Assembly (NCBI GenBank): GCA_029378245.1
Contig: JARKIF010000015.1
Location: 868,001 to 932,000 of the forward strand
Reading direction: 5' to 3'
Source: Roridomyces roridus
Lineage: Eukaryota > Basidiomycota > Agaricomycetes > Agaricales > Mycenaceae
DNA: 64,000 nucleotides
Shown in pieces: positions 43,699-55,263 of the stretch (position 1 is the stretch's first letter; every line of letters begins with the position of its first letter). Both the position numbers and the translations under genes were made by a program. The notes below the pieces were generated by a model. It was given only the letters and a program-made list of their open reading frames with translations. It did not search any database and had not been told where the DNA came from.

Positions 43699-45414
43699 CA
43701 CTATGGCGGGGACGTACCAGGACCCACATACCATGGATGGAGTGTCTTTCGGCTACCGCGAGCTCCGTATGGGTCTCTGTGCTATGCAGGCAGCCCTGAC
43801 AACCGAGGTGCTCCTCTACTTCACGCGGAGGCGCTTCGAGGAGCGGTGGCTATCGGCCCCTCCCGCCGAACGCGGGAAGCATGTCCTTGCCGGCCTTGCC
43901 TCTGTGTGCCCCCTGTCGCTGACTCTGCACCAGTCCCGCGCCTTTTGCGTCAACGAGTTGAACGTCGCTGCGCATAGGAACGACGGCCGACTGCTTATCA
44001 AGCTCCTGCGGGGGATGCTGGTCGCAAACCCTGGTAGGATCCCAGAAAACCCACTCTACATTCCGGACCCCGTTTGGGACGCCATCGCTGCTCATCAGCG
44101 GACCACGGGCGCCTCGGCCGAAGAAAAGCTTGCGTTGGAGGTGGTACTCATCATGCGGAATGATTTGATCAGTGCGTCTTGAAAAGTCTTCGTTTAGAAT
44201 GAATCTCAAACCATCTAGCCCACGTTATCGTCTACGTCCTGCGGTCTTTTCTTGGTGTGGAACTGCCCAAAATGGTCATTTCGCATCACGGCAGGAGCAA
44301 AAAAGAAAATCACACCAAGTATATAACGCCCCGCTTACCGGCCCCCTGGCTGAAAAGCTCCTCCGGCTGCAGGTCAAGCACGCTGGGAGCTTTAATGACA
44401 TCGAGAAAAAATCCAAGCAGTACTGCATCTACTGTCGAAAGCCCAACGAGACGACCGTCAAGTACTCCCGGTGTCGACGCTGCTGGGAAGCCATTGGGCT
44501 CGAAATTCTCTACTGTTCAGTGTGCGTCTTACACTGTCGATTGGTTCCATCCCGCCTGACCAGAACGTAGCGCCTGTCAGAAGGCCGACTGGAAAACTGG
44601 TCATAAGGTCGGCTGCGGCAAATCCCTCGATTTGGAATCCATAAAGAAAGAGGTTCCTGTAGTCCGTGGTGCCCCAAAACACCCACCCCCCATCGTCGGC
44701 CCGCCGCTCCCCGGTTTTACCCGCTCGTCCGCCCTTGGCTACCAGGTCATGCAGCTCAACCTGTGGCAAGAGTACGACTACTTTTTCACGCCTCAAACAC
44801 GCCCGGTGTACTTGAAATTCACGCACGCACCTGTACAAGCCGTAGTCCGCGCAGCACGCTCCAAGGCGCTCGACAGCGGTGATCGTCCTACTGTCGCCAG
44901 ACTGGCTCACTTCCTTTGGGCACTTTCGTCCAAGGATACACGTGCGCTATCGTTCGGGCTCACCGGTGACTTCATTCTCGAGCAGTTCAAGGCCGAGTAC
45001 GAGTTCGAAGAGATTCATGCGGCTGTGGACGAGATGAATAATCGGATGATAAGGGATCCCCTTTTGCGTCCGTGCGTGTAGTTCTTTGTCTCCTTTTTGT
45101 TCCAGAAAGGGCTGACGGTGTGCTCAGACCGCTCCTCGCTGAAGCAGGTTTTTCGGCGGGAAAATGGGAGGACTACTACAAGACCTGGCCGGCTAACAAA
45201 CCCGTCGAAATCGCGTTCGTCCCAATCGACGCTGATCTTCTCGAGAAATATAATTTTGAACGGTGATTGGATTGTGGTTGATTGGGGTTTGGATGTTAGA
45301 ATAATCATGCGAAATCAACCCGAGGCACCGATATACAACTCAAAGAATCCCATTCAGATTCGCACATAGAGATCGTAAGTAAGAAGGAGTGAGCCAAGTC
45401 GCTGCGAGGAGCCA

Positions 45415-45615
45415 TCAGTACGGAGAGTACCACCATGACTGAGTCGTCATGGTGTGGGAGTACGTGTAGGGGTAATTATACCACTCCACCCGGAATTCAT
45501 TCGTCACAGCGATAAACTGGTAAAAAGGCCACTGAACCAAGTATCCGGGAGCCGGCTGTGCGACAAACGGCTGTGGGGGGATGAACGGTGGTTGCATACT
45601 CAGTGCTGTTGGCGG
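45415..45615 (-). pseudogene. Displaced Pro/Tyr-rich 3' coding remnant of the RBR gene
   Basis: Beyond the MITE the minus strand keeps an open frame with the same Pro-rich style (MQPPFIPPQPFVAQPAPG), ending in aromatic residues (SHTMTTQSWWYSPY). It probably formed the original C-terminus, but the frame across the restored junction is not certain. If the TA duplication is right, a one-base difference or an extra intron must be assumed. Confidence 0.4.
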
Positions 45616-45617
45616 TA

Positions 45618-46458
45618 TGGCACATATAGTGTCCAATAATTCAAAGGAAAAAAACACGCACCTCGTGCAAAAAAACACGCACCTCAAATGCACCTTGCAA
45701 AAAAAAACATGCAAGTTGCACCACTCCAGGAAAACACACACCACACTATACCCCTGGATTGACCCAGTAAGCCGTGTGGCCGGCTGGCCTGATTTTGAAC
45801 AATCTCATCAGCAATCATTATACCTGATGTGCATTGATGGCATTGCTAATCCATGGTTCAATTTTCCACATTCAACTTGAACAGGATTCAAGTTGAATTG
45901 GCTGACCTGTAATGCAAGACAACTTGATCTGCTTGGGCAGTCTGGTACGGCTTACCATAGCTGCAAACTGCGGACTGCCTAAATAACCTTGAGCTTGAAC
46001 ACTGAGGTGGTTCAACCTCGAAGACTAGCCCTTACAACCCCCCAGGCCTCCAGCCAATGTCAGGGATGGCATTGCAGCCCCATGTGACCCCGGTTGAAAC
46101 ATTGATCTCCTGCCAGTGGGCTAGCACCAGCAGGCTGTATGCAGGCACAGGCTGCAAAGCCGTATTGAATTGTTCAAGTTGCACTACTGAACATCATGAT
46201 CAGATCAGGGCTTGCCGGACAATCATCACAGCAACTCGCAGCATGGTCAGCTGGCTTCGTTTCTGAGCTGCATTGAATTGAACTTTTGACTCCCAGTCCA
46301 ATGTTTGCAATTTTTCCAAAGCTGAGGGTGTGTCATTTTCTGCGGAGTTGGACTCAACATGCATGTTTTTTTTTTTGGTGATTCCACTGAAGTTGCGTCT
46401 TTTCTCAAGATTTTCCCCTGTTGTGCAATTTTTTATTTTTTGTACAATATATGTGCCA
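45618..46458. mobile_element. MITE-like element inside the RBR gene, 841 bases
   Basis: The inverted ends are TGGCACATATAGTGTCCAA at the left and an inverted near-copy TGGCACATATATTGTACAA at the right. TA is on each side (45616-45617, 46459-46460). The interior is AT-rich, with short direct repeats (AAAAAACACGCACCTC twice). There is no transposase frame. It interrupts the Pro-rich coding tail of the minus-strand RBR gene. Confidence 0.72.
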
Positions 46459-48420
46459 TATGGCGGTCCGAAAACTGGTGGCGGAGGAATGAAGGGTTCT
46501 TGTACCCGCGGGACCGGCGCATAAGAACCGGGTGGCGGCGGAACAGACTGTGCGCGGGGACGATGCAAATTTGGTGGAGGGTTCGGAAATGCAGGGGCTG
46601 GCCATGTGTAGAAACCAGGTGGAGCTGGCGCTGGAGGGGCTGGCGCGATAGCAGGTCGAGCAGGGGCTGGAGCTTGAGCCCTAAATTGAACTCGGGCTCG
46701 GTCTCGGGCTCGGCTTCGGGCGGCCGCTTCCAGCAAGTCTCTTTGAGCCGCCATATCGTTGACGTGGAGCCAAGGGACCTCCCATCTCTGCGCAGCATTG
46801 TCTCCTTGTCGCTCCTGCTGGGCCGGCCGAGCAAACTGACCACGATTGTCGAAATCCTTGTGTGCGGTTGCGGCTCTCGGTTGCTGTCTTGGCGGCACCA
46901 TACCCAAAAGAGCCTGGCCTAGAGTCGGTACAGGCCTGGCACGTGGGCGTACGTTGGATGTCCCATCCAACGACTGGTTGATGTCGTATGGAGGGTTATG
47001 CGTACATTGCCCACTGTCGCGACTCAGCGGGTCTAATTCATATGCGGTCAGTGGAGAATAGCACAGAGCGGAGATGACTCACAAAGGCAGCGGAAGCAAA
47101 AGCGGTAGCCGCATCCGCAGCGCATGTGGTTGCAACCGGAGATTCGCTCGATGTAAGCCTAAGAATTGATTATTACAATGGCCTCGTGGAGGGAGAGACG
47201 GAGAAGTTTACCCCGCAATCTGGGCACTGGCGCCAATTTTCTCCCTAAATGAAAGCATAGGTGAGTCGTAATTCGTAATGTATGCAAGGAGAGTCCTCTG
47301 CTACCTGTGCCAGTTGATGCAACGCCGCATCTTCAGGCGACTCCCTTTGCTCCGGCGGAAGATTCTTGATACAGTTACTTGTGTGAGCAGCGAAAACCAT
47401 CTTCCCTGTGGGACGACTTACCCTGTATCCCTCGCACGATATGCCTGTTTATTTTGATTCTTGAGAACATGCTCCAGGATGATTAATAACCACCTTACCT
47501 TGGTGCCACGGCACACGGCATCGCACGCACATCTGCATTCGACATTCAGGGCACAGAGTTCGAGGATTTCCGACATTCGGCGGTACTGGGAACTCGCGTT
47601 GACAATCCCTGTTGGGGCACCGAACATGGGGGACCGTTGCTCGGAGTCTCCTCGTGCGCTGGGTCAATTTAGTTGACCACATTGGAGCACAATTTGAAGT
47701 AAAAAACACACCCACAACCGCAACTCTTCAGTACTCAACACCATCTCCGCGATCTCGTCAGAGATCTCGAACCCACCAGTCACGGGAGCGTTGTCTTGCG
47801 CCGTTGCGATACAACCAGGACACCGTATCGGGAACAACCGCCCGTCTTGCAAGGATCGGTCATTCAACTTACGCATGATGTACTCCACAAGGCAGGGCTT
47901 GCAGGATACGTGCTGATGAGGACACGGGAACTGGAGGTCGACATGGTCATCACATCCCCCAGATTGAACACTCACGTAGGGAAAGGCTTCTAAGCAAATT
48001 CCGCAGTCTGCGCGACCCGCGTCGGGGCCTTCATCAGGCAGAGGGGGTAGAGGTTTCTCGATCCGGATGTAAGCCGATACAGATGAACCGGTTGAGGATT
48101 CCGACGCAGATGAATCATCCGGGAAGTAGGGCCACCTGGATTGTTCAGCAGCGTATGGATCGAGAGCACTGTGTCGGAACAGATAAGTTCAATGCGATGA
48201 TGGGCCTGCCGACTTACCCCTCCACATCCCAGACGCGCAATTCTCTCGTCGTTCCTTCGAAAGGGAAGTGAGTTTCGGCAGGGTGGAAATATGGAATTGG
48301 TGGTCACCGTTCTTGTTCAGACAGCCTTCTTTGCGAAGGATTCCCTTGATTAACATACCTCGGTCATTTCTCGAAGTTCGTTACTCGTTTCGGCAGCTCA
48401 CCTGAGTTGTTTGAGGACAT
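46200..48420 (-). CDS. RBR (RING-IBR-RING) E3 ubiquitin ligase
   Basis: The minus-strand ATG at 48420 begins a 19-base exon. Short exons give MSSNNSELRVWDVEGALDPY, then RING1 (CGICLEAFPY across an intron to FPCPHQHVSCKPC, and IRCPGC). IBR follows (RCPNRDCQREFPV; LCPECRMQMCVRC) and then RING2 (WRQCPDCG, then AYIERISGCNHMRCGCGYRF with CFRC). The SGCNHM cysteine fits the thioester-forming residue of RBR ligases. A Pro/Arg-rich tail follows (PAPARPAIAPAPPAPAPPGF). RBR enzymes take ubiquitin from an E2 on RING2 before passing it to substrate. The tail runs into a MITE at 46458, which adds about 80 foreign residues before a stop at 46200. The core ligase should be unaffected. Confidence 0.85.
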
Positions 48421-48492
48421 TAGACGATCTCGAGTACCTGGGGAGGATTTCGGGAAGGTCGATGGACTGAAGAGTAGAGTTGAGGAGTGAGC

Positions 48493-48503
48493 CCAATTTA
48501 TAT
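48493..48503 (-). promoter_or_regulatory. TATA-like element of the RBR gene
   Basis: Read on the minus strand: CATATAAATTG, about 75-80 bases upstream of the ATG at 48420. Confidence 0.4.
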
Positions 48504-49155
48504 GGTTTGTAGGAACAAGTGTCGCCGGTGGCCAATTGTACAGTGAAGGACAAGGTGACGACAGTATCCAGAGTTTACTACGGAGAGCCTTTGTCTTGTT
48601 AAGCCAACTGCGCCCACATATTGCTCGCTAATTCTGGCCTTTTTGTCCCGCAGCTGTTTTCTATTAGCGAGGTTAAGTATTGTGTCATGGCCGAGTGCTC
48701 TGCGAGACGAACAGAAGTGGTCAAACCTTTTGTTTCAAGTTCAACAAGGACGGAACGGACGGCGGATTGGAGGTCTTTCGAAGACGCCGTTTATTCCTTG
48801 TGTTTCGTTGTTAGACGCACCGAGATGCAGAATGGAGAAGTGCTTGTTGTTTTCGCTCTATTGTGCCCTTGCGCAGGTGTCAGCCATTACAACTAGCCAC
48901 GTCGGGAAGGCGTGCAGTTACGAATACTATGGCGCCAAGCCAGTGCAGAGCGAAGACCTAAGACCGAGAGTCGATAATCGAGAGCGGACGAGATGTTGAC
49001 GAGATGCGTCAAGGGAAAGGAGTGAGCCATATCAGCCCATAGCGTCGATTATTGGTGTTACGGATGGAAAGTGGGGACCCACCCTACAGGATGGACCCAA
49101 ACTCGAGGAATCCGTCCGTCACCGTCCAACGAGGAGTACTTCATCGATTAATCTC
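48504..49155. other. Intergenic region
   Basis: It lies between two minus-strand genes. Plus-strand frames at 48621-48999 lack motifs and splice logic. Confidence 0.45.
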
Positions 49156-50172
49156 TCAACAAACAAACGCCGCATCCTTCATCTGCTCCAAATCCTCCCA
49201 ACAATGCAACCGATACATCTTGGGCAACCGATCCCAAAAGCTCTCCAGGGCCATCTCATGCGTCGCCCTCATCACAGTCACACAGACTCTGCAAATCCCC
49301 GGCCCAAGTTCTAACCAATCCTCCTCGCACCACAGCTCGAGCGGATTATACCCTCGCTGATACAGGCTGCCTTCCCGGTACTTGCGCTCCGCATACCGCC
49401 CGGCGTGGCAGCGCGTACTCGAAAGACAGTGCGGCGTGTGGTCGGGGTGCCATAGGAATTGTAGTATCGCCGACGCGCCCTCGCGTTGCTCGTAGCACCC
49501 CTCTAGGAAGACGGCCAGATCGCGTGGGTAAAGCGAGGCGGTTTTATTACGGAATGGTACACCCGACGCGATGAGGCTGAATACATGCGGCGTGGCTTTG
49601 CAGAGGGAGTAGAATGCCGCGGGGAGGATCCATAATGCAGAAGCCTCCCGTGCGAGGTTGATGACGGGGATCAGCTGCTCGGGCTTGAGAGTCCACGATG
49701 CAGGCTGCGGATGGAGCCACTCTTTCAGCTCGGTGGGAAATCGGGATGACAAGTGACCGAGGGCGCGCCGCCGCAGGTAATCCACGAGGTATTTGCCGCT
49801 GAGGAGAAGTACTCCATGGATGGTATCAAAGTCCGTCTCCGATGGGTATGGTTCGAAGAATCTGATGAATCAGTTCGGTGAAATGCAAACGGCTGGGTGG
49901 TGAGCTGGCACGCACTCGGAGTCAAATATCGCGCGTAAGAACAACGTGGTATCGGCGGGGTCATCGTACAGGTATACAACAGGGCATCCTTCAAAGGTTT
50001 CTGCTTTGACAGGCTGCGGGAACTGTAGCATGTCGCGAAAGACGGGAGACTTGGAAGCCAGGATTTCGCCCGAGACACGGAAAGCGAGAGGACCTGCGCG
50101 GATGACGAGCCCACAGTCGTTGAACCAGAGGCAAGGGACTTTGGTGAGAGGCTGGGAGGAGTCAATGTCCAT
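49156..50172 (-). CDS. BTB/POZ domain protein
   Basis: The minus-strand ATG at 50172 (MDIDSSQPLTKVPCLWFNDC) starts exon 1. It encodes the BTB pattern known from Agaricomycetes: GLVIRAGPLAFRVSGEIL, SPVFRDMLQFPQP and FEGCPVVYLYDDPADTTLF. A GTGCGT intron ending in CATCAG joins it to exon 2 with FFEPYPSETDFDTIHGVLLL and KYLVDYLRRRAL. About 210 further residues follow, rich in Cys and Trp, ending LEQMKDAAFVC. BTB domains dimerise and often serve as adaptors for cullin-3 ligases or transcription factors. No second known domain is visible, so the target is unknown. An upstream in-frame extension exists, but this ATG fits the family start. Confidence 0.85.
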
Positions 50173-50238
50173 GAGGATGATGATGGTGTGGAAGAGAGAG
50201 TGCGCAAACAGATCCAAAGTTACAACCGCCTTTTCTCT

Positions 50239-50585
50239 GACATCAGTCTTTTGACAAAGATCTTGCGACCTTTTTGGGCTTGGCAGCTTGTGGCACAAGC
50301 TCGCAAGGTCAAAGCGAGGGTTAAAATCCCGGAAATGGTTGAAAGTGGGGCTGAAAAAAGGTATTAGTGATGGAGGAGATACACTGAGAGGCAATGGAAG
50401 CATGTACCAGTTAGATCCAGGGTCGAAGGAAATAAATCTGTGTGGTCCGATGGGAGTCGAACGAGGGACCTTGCGAGTTTCAGGACCTGGCTTGTGAGCT
50501 TGCGGGCTTGCGCAGATTTGGCGGGCGCTTGCGGGCTTGAATGACCTTGTACAAGGTCACAAGCTAGATGTCAAAAGTCTGATGG
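50239..50585. mobile_element. Possible MITE with imperfect inverted ends
   Basis: CATCAGTCTTTTGACA at the left and an inverted CATCAGACTTTTGACA at the right bracket about 345 bases that also contain further inverted GACCTT/AAGGTC and GCTTGTG blocks. No clear target duplication was found. It sits just upstream of the BTB gene start and could affect its promoter. Confidence 0.35.
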
Positions 50586-51359
50586 ATGCGACCACGCGTG
50601 ACGAAGAAGTTGATCAAGAGTCACATGAGGATTTCCGTTGCCTAAATGGATACATTCCCGGAGAAGATCGGCGTCAACTGAATGGGATTGGTTCAAGAAT
50701 CGAAAGTACTCCCCAGAAATAGCCACTTCGACGAAGCGGCGGCGGCGCAAATGGAAACGGAACGGAACTGCGACGGACAGAACAGGTCAATGGATGTATC
50801 GGTGTGCGTGGGTGCGAGTGTTCCCGCTCCTGACTGCCACCGGCGTTTGCGGTGCCGTCGTGTTGAACGTCGGCCGGCTCATGGTGGGAAGAAACGAAGA
50901 TGATTTTGATTGGCCCTCGGGTTGATTTCGCACGATTCATCTTTAGACTCTACTCTGTAGGTCGGAGACCATTTCGCCCCAGATGACAGTTCCCAGAACA
51001 AAACAGGGACTAACAGGGCTACCTCGCCGGCAGGGGATAGTGACGGCAAGCAGCGGGTCACTGATTGTGACAACCGTCTCTTGCTTCCCGCTGTCATCAT
51101 CCTTCGCTCTCGAGCCTATTTCCGCTCTCAAGCCACCGTTCAAGGTCCATCAAATGGCGTCGGATCGTGACCGTATACAATCCCCGTCGTGGGAGGAGGA
51201 CCGCCGTGGTGTGTGCGCATTCTAGCAGGATTTACAGAGATCTGACTCAGGGGTCCCAAAGCATGGAACGCCGCTCGTGAGCTCGAACTGGCCAGATATT
51301 ATGGCTCTGCCATCGAAATATCATACACGGGCCCCCAGCCTATACTCTCACTTGCAAAG
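50586..51359. other. Intergenic region
   Basis: Upstream of the MYND gene on the plus strand. It holds only short frames without motifs. Confidence 0.4.
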
Positions 51360-52722
51360 ATGGCGAGCATAGCCGGTACGAAAGTCTTCGAATCGAATGT
51401 CATTCAGCTTCAGAGCAAGACCGCGTCAATCTGCAGCCTGCAGTACAATCTGACACGCGAGTGGTCCAAACATGTGGCAGTAGACGACTTCGAGAATCGA
51501 TGGATGGCACAAAGTGGGCATCAGCGCGAGGAGCTCATCTTGGAGGGCCTGGTGCGTTTGTTCCAGAATAATCTTGATCCGCTGGGCAAAAACTTGTAGG
51601 CCTTTTGCACCGGGTTTGTAATTTCCTTCTGAATGGAAATCAGGTGTCCAGAGCTTACGCTCGCACGACTCAATCATCGGTCCGGCAAAGGTTTCATCGA
51701 CCTCGTCGGGAAGTTGACGCTTCAGGACGTCAGCAAGGTCCCGACGGTGTTTAGAACTGTGCCGAACGACGTCTACGAAGTTCTTCACGATGCAGGGGAT
51801 CTGCCGCTCCCCGCCGTACTGTGGGTTAAACAGGACCACGACGCCGACCGTACACATTGCCTGACCATGGTTGCGTGGCATATTCTGCTGGCATTCGTGC
51901 GTATCTCTCTATCCCGGTGTGCCTTCAATGGTTTACGTACGAATTACAGTACGGCGAATCCCAGACATTCGGCCTCTCAAAGGGACCGCGGCCTGAGCGA
52001 GAACAGCTCGAGCACTTCAGAGAGAGCCTCCGCATTAGCGGGGCACCGGTCGACGCAGAGAGCATCATAAACAAAGTGCGGGCAATCCGGGCGTCCGCCC
52101 AACGCTCGTGTCACTCCTGCAGGCTCGTCGAACAGTCCGACATGGGCCCTATCACGTCTGCGTGTCAGGGCTGTAAACTGATTGGTCGGCTGGTGTACTA
52201 CTGCTCCAAGTGGGTGCTCTGTATTCTCAAAGCTGACCAACGTCTGATCTCAGTAGACAATGCCAAGCGACGGATTGGAAAAGTGGCAATCCACCGCACA
52301 AAACTATTTGCGGCAAGAAGGATGCAATCCTCGACGCGTTCCTCGCCGCACCCCCGCCCTCCCACGGCCCCACTGCCCCGACGGGGGACGATCGATTCGG
52401 ACCAGCTGCTGCAGGATACACCCGGTCGCCTGCGCTCCTCCACCAACTGGCATTACTGCAGCAGAATCCGAGAGCCGAGTACGTTTTCATGAAGCCTCAC
52501 TCGCTCCAGTTCTTCGCCGCTGTCATGCCACATGGGACGCCGGGTGACCTTTTCAAGAACGCGATGCGGCGTGCGGTGTGCCAGCATTCGCCGGCGGACG
52601 TGGTGGTGATGTACTGCTTGTTGCAGAAGACGGCGCGTGTTGCGCCGGGGATTGGCGTCGAGAATTTGAGAGACCAGTTGTTGAAAGAGTATGGCGTGGA
52701 TGTGAGTCGGTTCATGACGTAG
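51360..52722 (+). CDS. MYND zinc-finger protein, intact
   Basis: The ATG at 51360 (MASIAGTKVFESNVIQLQSK) starts exon 1. In-frame GT-AG joins follow to CPELTLARLNHRSGKGFIDL..., to YGESQTFGLSKGPRPEREQL..., and to an exon beginning KQCQATDWKSG. The MYND ligands are CHSCRL, CQGC, YYCSKQC and H-K-T-I-C, with the finger crossing the last intron. The C-terminus (EYGVDVSRFMT) completes about 385 residues. The N-terminal HQREELILEGL block matches a family I recall as common in Agaricomycetes. MYND fingers bind proline-rich partner peptides; no catalytic domain is present. It is a different subfamily from the split MYND gene at 35275-45266. Confidence 0.85.
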
Positions 52723-53036
52723 ATTGCTTCAAACGAAATTCGAGGATGTAACCCGTCCCGCCTCGAGGCACAATACACCGTTCGATTCGGGTTTGCTTAT
52801 AAGATCCACAATGTGCCTGGCGATTGCGAGTTTCGAGTTCTCGGAATCGACGACGCGATAAAGTACTGTCCCACAGATAGGCAAACATTTTTTCGGCAGA
52901 AATCGTGACGGATGACTGAGCACTCTCCGAGTCAACTACTGGTGTATTGACCCAGGTCCGAGGATTAGCAGTTCCTGTGGAACGTCCCCGTCCAGCGCAC
53001 TATGAAGCCCAAATTGAGGTGTCGCCAGCTTCGAAG
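52723..53036. other. Intergenic region
   Basis: Between the MYND gene and a degenerate tRNA; nothing else recognised. Confidence 0.4.
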
Positions 53037-53132
53037 GCATGGATATGCGGCTACGATCCTACCTGGGTCGTTGCCATTCGGTGGAACAGACATTTTCTCG
53101 ACCTGCCGGGGGTTCGATTCCCCCTTGATGCA
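53037..53132 (+). pseudogene. Degenerate tRNA-Gly(GCC)
   Basis: The 3' two-thirds fit tRNA-Gly: anticodon stem GGTCG (53066-53070), TT-GCC-A, an apparent intron, CGACC (53099-53103), the T-arm GGGGGTTCGATTCCCCC and acceptor TTGATGC plus A. The 5' part does not. After GCAT it lacks a pairing acceptor strand and a D-arm, and is about four bases longer than the intact copy at 63706. The internal A-box is therefore missing. Confidence 0.6.
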
Positions 53133-53962
53133 TGATGAGCGCGCTCAACTTTTTGCTGCTGAACTCATCCACGCATCCGGCTATCCACCCATTCCTGGGC
53201 TTCGCCGTGACATACGCGGGAGCCATTCATGACAAAGAGAAACATAGACACCAGTGCAGACGGAGACCAATAAAATTGGAGGAAAAAATAGTTTACACGT
53301 CTGCTTTGGATACATTTCAGGCATGGAAACTGTGTGCTCGCGGCACTCATATTTGGTACCAGTCATAAGGCCGATGACCTGGGCCTTGACTGAACTACAA
53401 CTTCGCACGCAAGCGTTAGTATCCATGTGGCAGTGACCCCACGTTCTCGGACGTCTTGGCACTCCCTTGAAAGTGGAAGGAAGATTGAACCCAACACTCA
53501 AAGAATAGAGCGAGAAAAACCTCCCATGAATCCGCGGGAGCTAGTCTTTCCATTTGGTTCCATTTGGTTCCAATTCAGTGAGCCTTTGGCCGTTTTGGGA
53601 AGTGCCATTGCGGTCCCCATCCCGAGATAGTGATACCCAGCGCTGTCGCAAACTGTTCAGTGTGCCGAAACAATCAATCATGGATTGATCGTCCATCACT
53701 TTCTACACCGACGATCCAATTTCGACGCCCAAGCAAAAGTCTCGAGTGCGATCATCCAACCTCTGCGATTTGATTTCGCCGGCTCATAGTGCCGCGTCGC
53801 CCTTTTAAAATGGAACTCCGCGGTCTGATGCACACCACTCTGCCGATTCCGCGAACCACACGTAAATTCCACCCAGTAATTATGTCACTTCAACTCCACG
53901 GCCCCAACCCTGATGATTCAACCAATGCGTAACGATGACATCGTTCCACTCCACCTCGCGAG
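53133..53962. other. Intergenic region
   Basis: No supported gene. The string CCACGCATCCGGCT about 35 bases after the tRNA remnant also follows the intact tRNA-Gly at 63706, suggesting duplicated flanking DNA. Confidence 0.4.
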
Positions 53963-53969
53963 ATATAAG
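53963..53969 (+). promoter_or_regulatory. TATA box of the con-6 gene
   Basis: ATATAAG, about 72 bases upstream of the ATG at 54041. Confidence 0.45.
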
Positions 53970-54040
53970 CCCACAGCCAAGTTGCGTTGACCAAACACCC
54001 ACCTCAACCTCCTTTTTGCACGCATTTACAACAACACACC

Positions 54041-54455
54041 ATGTCTGGCACTGGCAAGAACCCTGCACACGTCGCAGCTGGCCTCAAGGGCGTCTTGGCG
54101 AGGGACAACGTCTCGGATGAGGCCAAAGCGAACGCGCAGCATCGTCTTGAGGAGATGGGCGTCGACATCGGTGCGTCCCGAGTCTTTTTTTTCCATTTTT
54201 TCCTTCTTCCTCACGCACGTTCAGGCGACGAGATTTCGGAGAGCAAGCACCATGACCACGCGCGTCAGAAGTACGACGATGTCAAGAACGAGAACAATGT
54301 TATCGGTGGGCACAAGGCCAACTTGAAAAGTGAGTATACCCGACCTTGAACTTGGCTTTGTCAACTCATAAATCCTTCTTTTCCTAGATCCCAATACTTC
54401 GGAGGAGTCGAAGGAGCACTCTCGCGAGTACTTGGAAGAGGCTGAGATCAACTGA
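54041..54455 (+). CDS. con-6: Conidiation-specific protein 6-like (Con-6) protein
   Basis: Exons 54041-54170, 54225-54329 and 54388-54455 encode 100 residues. The Con-6 unit appears twice: GKNPAHVAAGLKGVLARDNV with SDEAKANAQHRLEEMG, and later GGHKANLKNPNTSEESKEHSREYLEE. Family members are small, hydrophilic and induced during sporulation or by light in ascomycetes. In mushrooms their role is not established. The protein is highly charged, with no signal peptide or membrane segment. All introns are small and in frame. Naming follows the domain; orthology to the Neurospora gene is inferred only from the repeat. Confidence 0.9.
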
Positions 54456-55263
54456 TTTGAATTTTGAACTGCGCTGAGCTTGGGAGCTGTACAATAGAAT
54501 CTTGGGAAATACAAATGTAATATTAATCCAATTGAAGCTGGGCAACGAAATATGGTACTCTCTTTCTCTTGGTCGGCGTGCTCTGCCCCTGCTCCAGCAA
54601 CTCGCCGAGACGAGAAGTGCCGGATCAACGGGGATCAAAGCCGCACGGACCAGGCGGCCATCACGTGCACTTCTCCCTCTTATGAATCACCGCCATGTCG
54701 ACAGGTTAGAACTCTAACGAGCAGCGCCCGCAGCTATCTCAACGCACCAGACACCAATCCACGGCCACACCATCCTGGATTCCCTTCTCTGAAGACGCCA
54801 CTGTCGGGCGGCATCTTAACGTCCTCCTCGTCTTCGTCTCCGATCCGGATTCCGCTCTTCACCATGCCCCAAACCGCGTGACTTGTCCTCCCATCCGACC
54901 TGTGATAGTCCCTGTACTATATGAGACGGTCTTATTGGCCACCTTAAGACATTGAGCGATCTAGACAACCATAAAGGCCGCTACCTGAGAGTTGTAATGT
55001 CTTGAGAGATAGTCCACGATATTGTAAAGAGAATGTGAGCAGCCACACTTGATTTGATGAAGATGTGATGGCTTGGCGAATATTTTGGTGCGGCGAGTCC
55101 AAAAGGGGCTGAAACGGGCTAGTTGGCCAGGCGTGGGAACCTACTGCCAGCAAGACATCCAAGGACATCCAGCCTACTTTCTGGCTTGCTCCGTCCTCAC
55201 CACGCATCGGTACATCGAACTAAGTTCTTCGAGACATCAAACAGCTCTCTAATACATCCAAAA
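54456..55263. other. Intergenic region
   Basis: Between con-6 and the convergent pogo-type gene. Only short frames; no inverted repeats that would mark the end of a pogo element were found. Confidence 0.4.

Larger units (their letters stand above)
35275..45266 (+). pseudogene. MYND zinc-finger gene split by a copia element
   Basis: Exon 1 starts at ATG 35275 (MSLLGPPSELAATDPVKWDA) and is cut at 35417. Its frame resumes exactly at 43699 if one copy of the 5-base duplication and the transposon are removed. Later exons carry a MYND finger: YCIYCRKP, RCRRCW, then LYCSVACQKADWKTGHKVGC across an intron (exon start C-GCC-TGT after CGTAG near 44571). The body continues through VMQLNLWQEYDYFF and ends EKYNFER at 45266. 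MYND fingers mediate protein-protein contacts. I recall the family as a large uncharacterised Agaricomycete group. The exon between 44171 and the finger has more than one possible splice solution. With 8.3 kb inserted in coding sequence, this allele is probably null. Confidence 0.75.

Noticed and set aside
48621..48999. Overlapping plus-strand frames of 91 and 118 codons
   Set aside because: No motif, promoter or splice signal, and they overlap one another in different frames.
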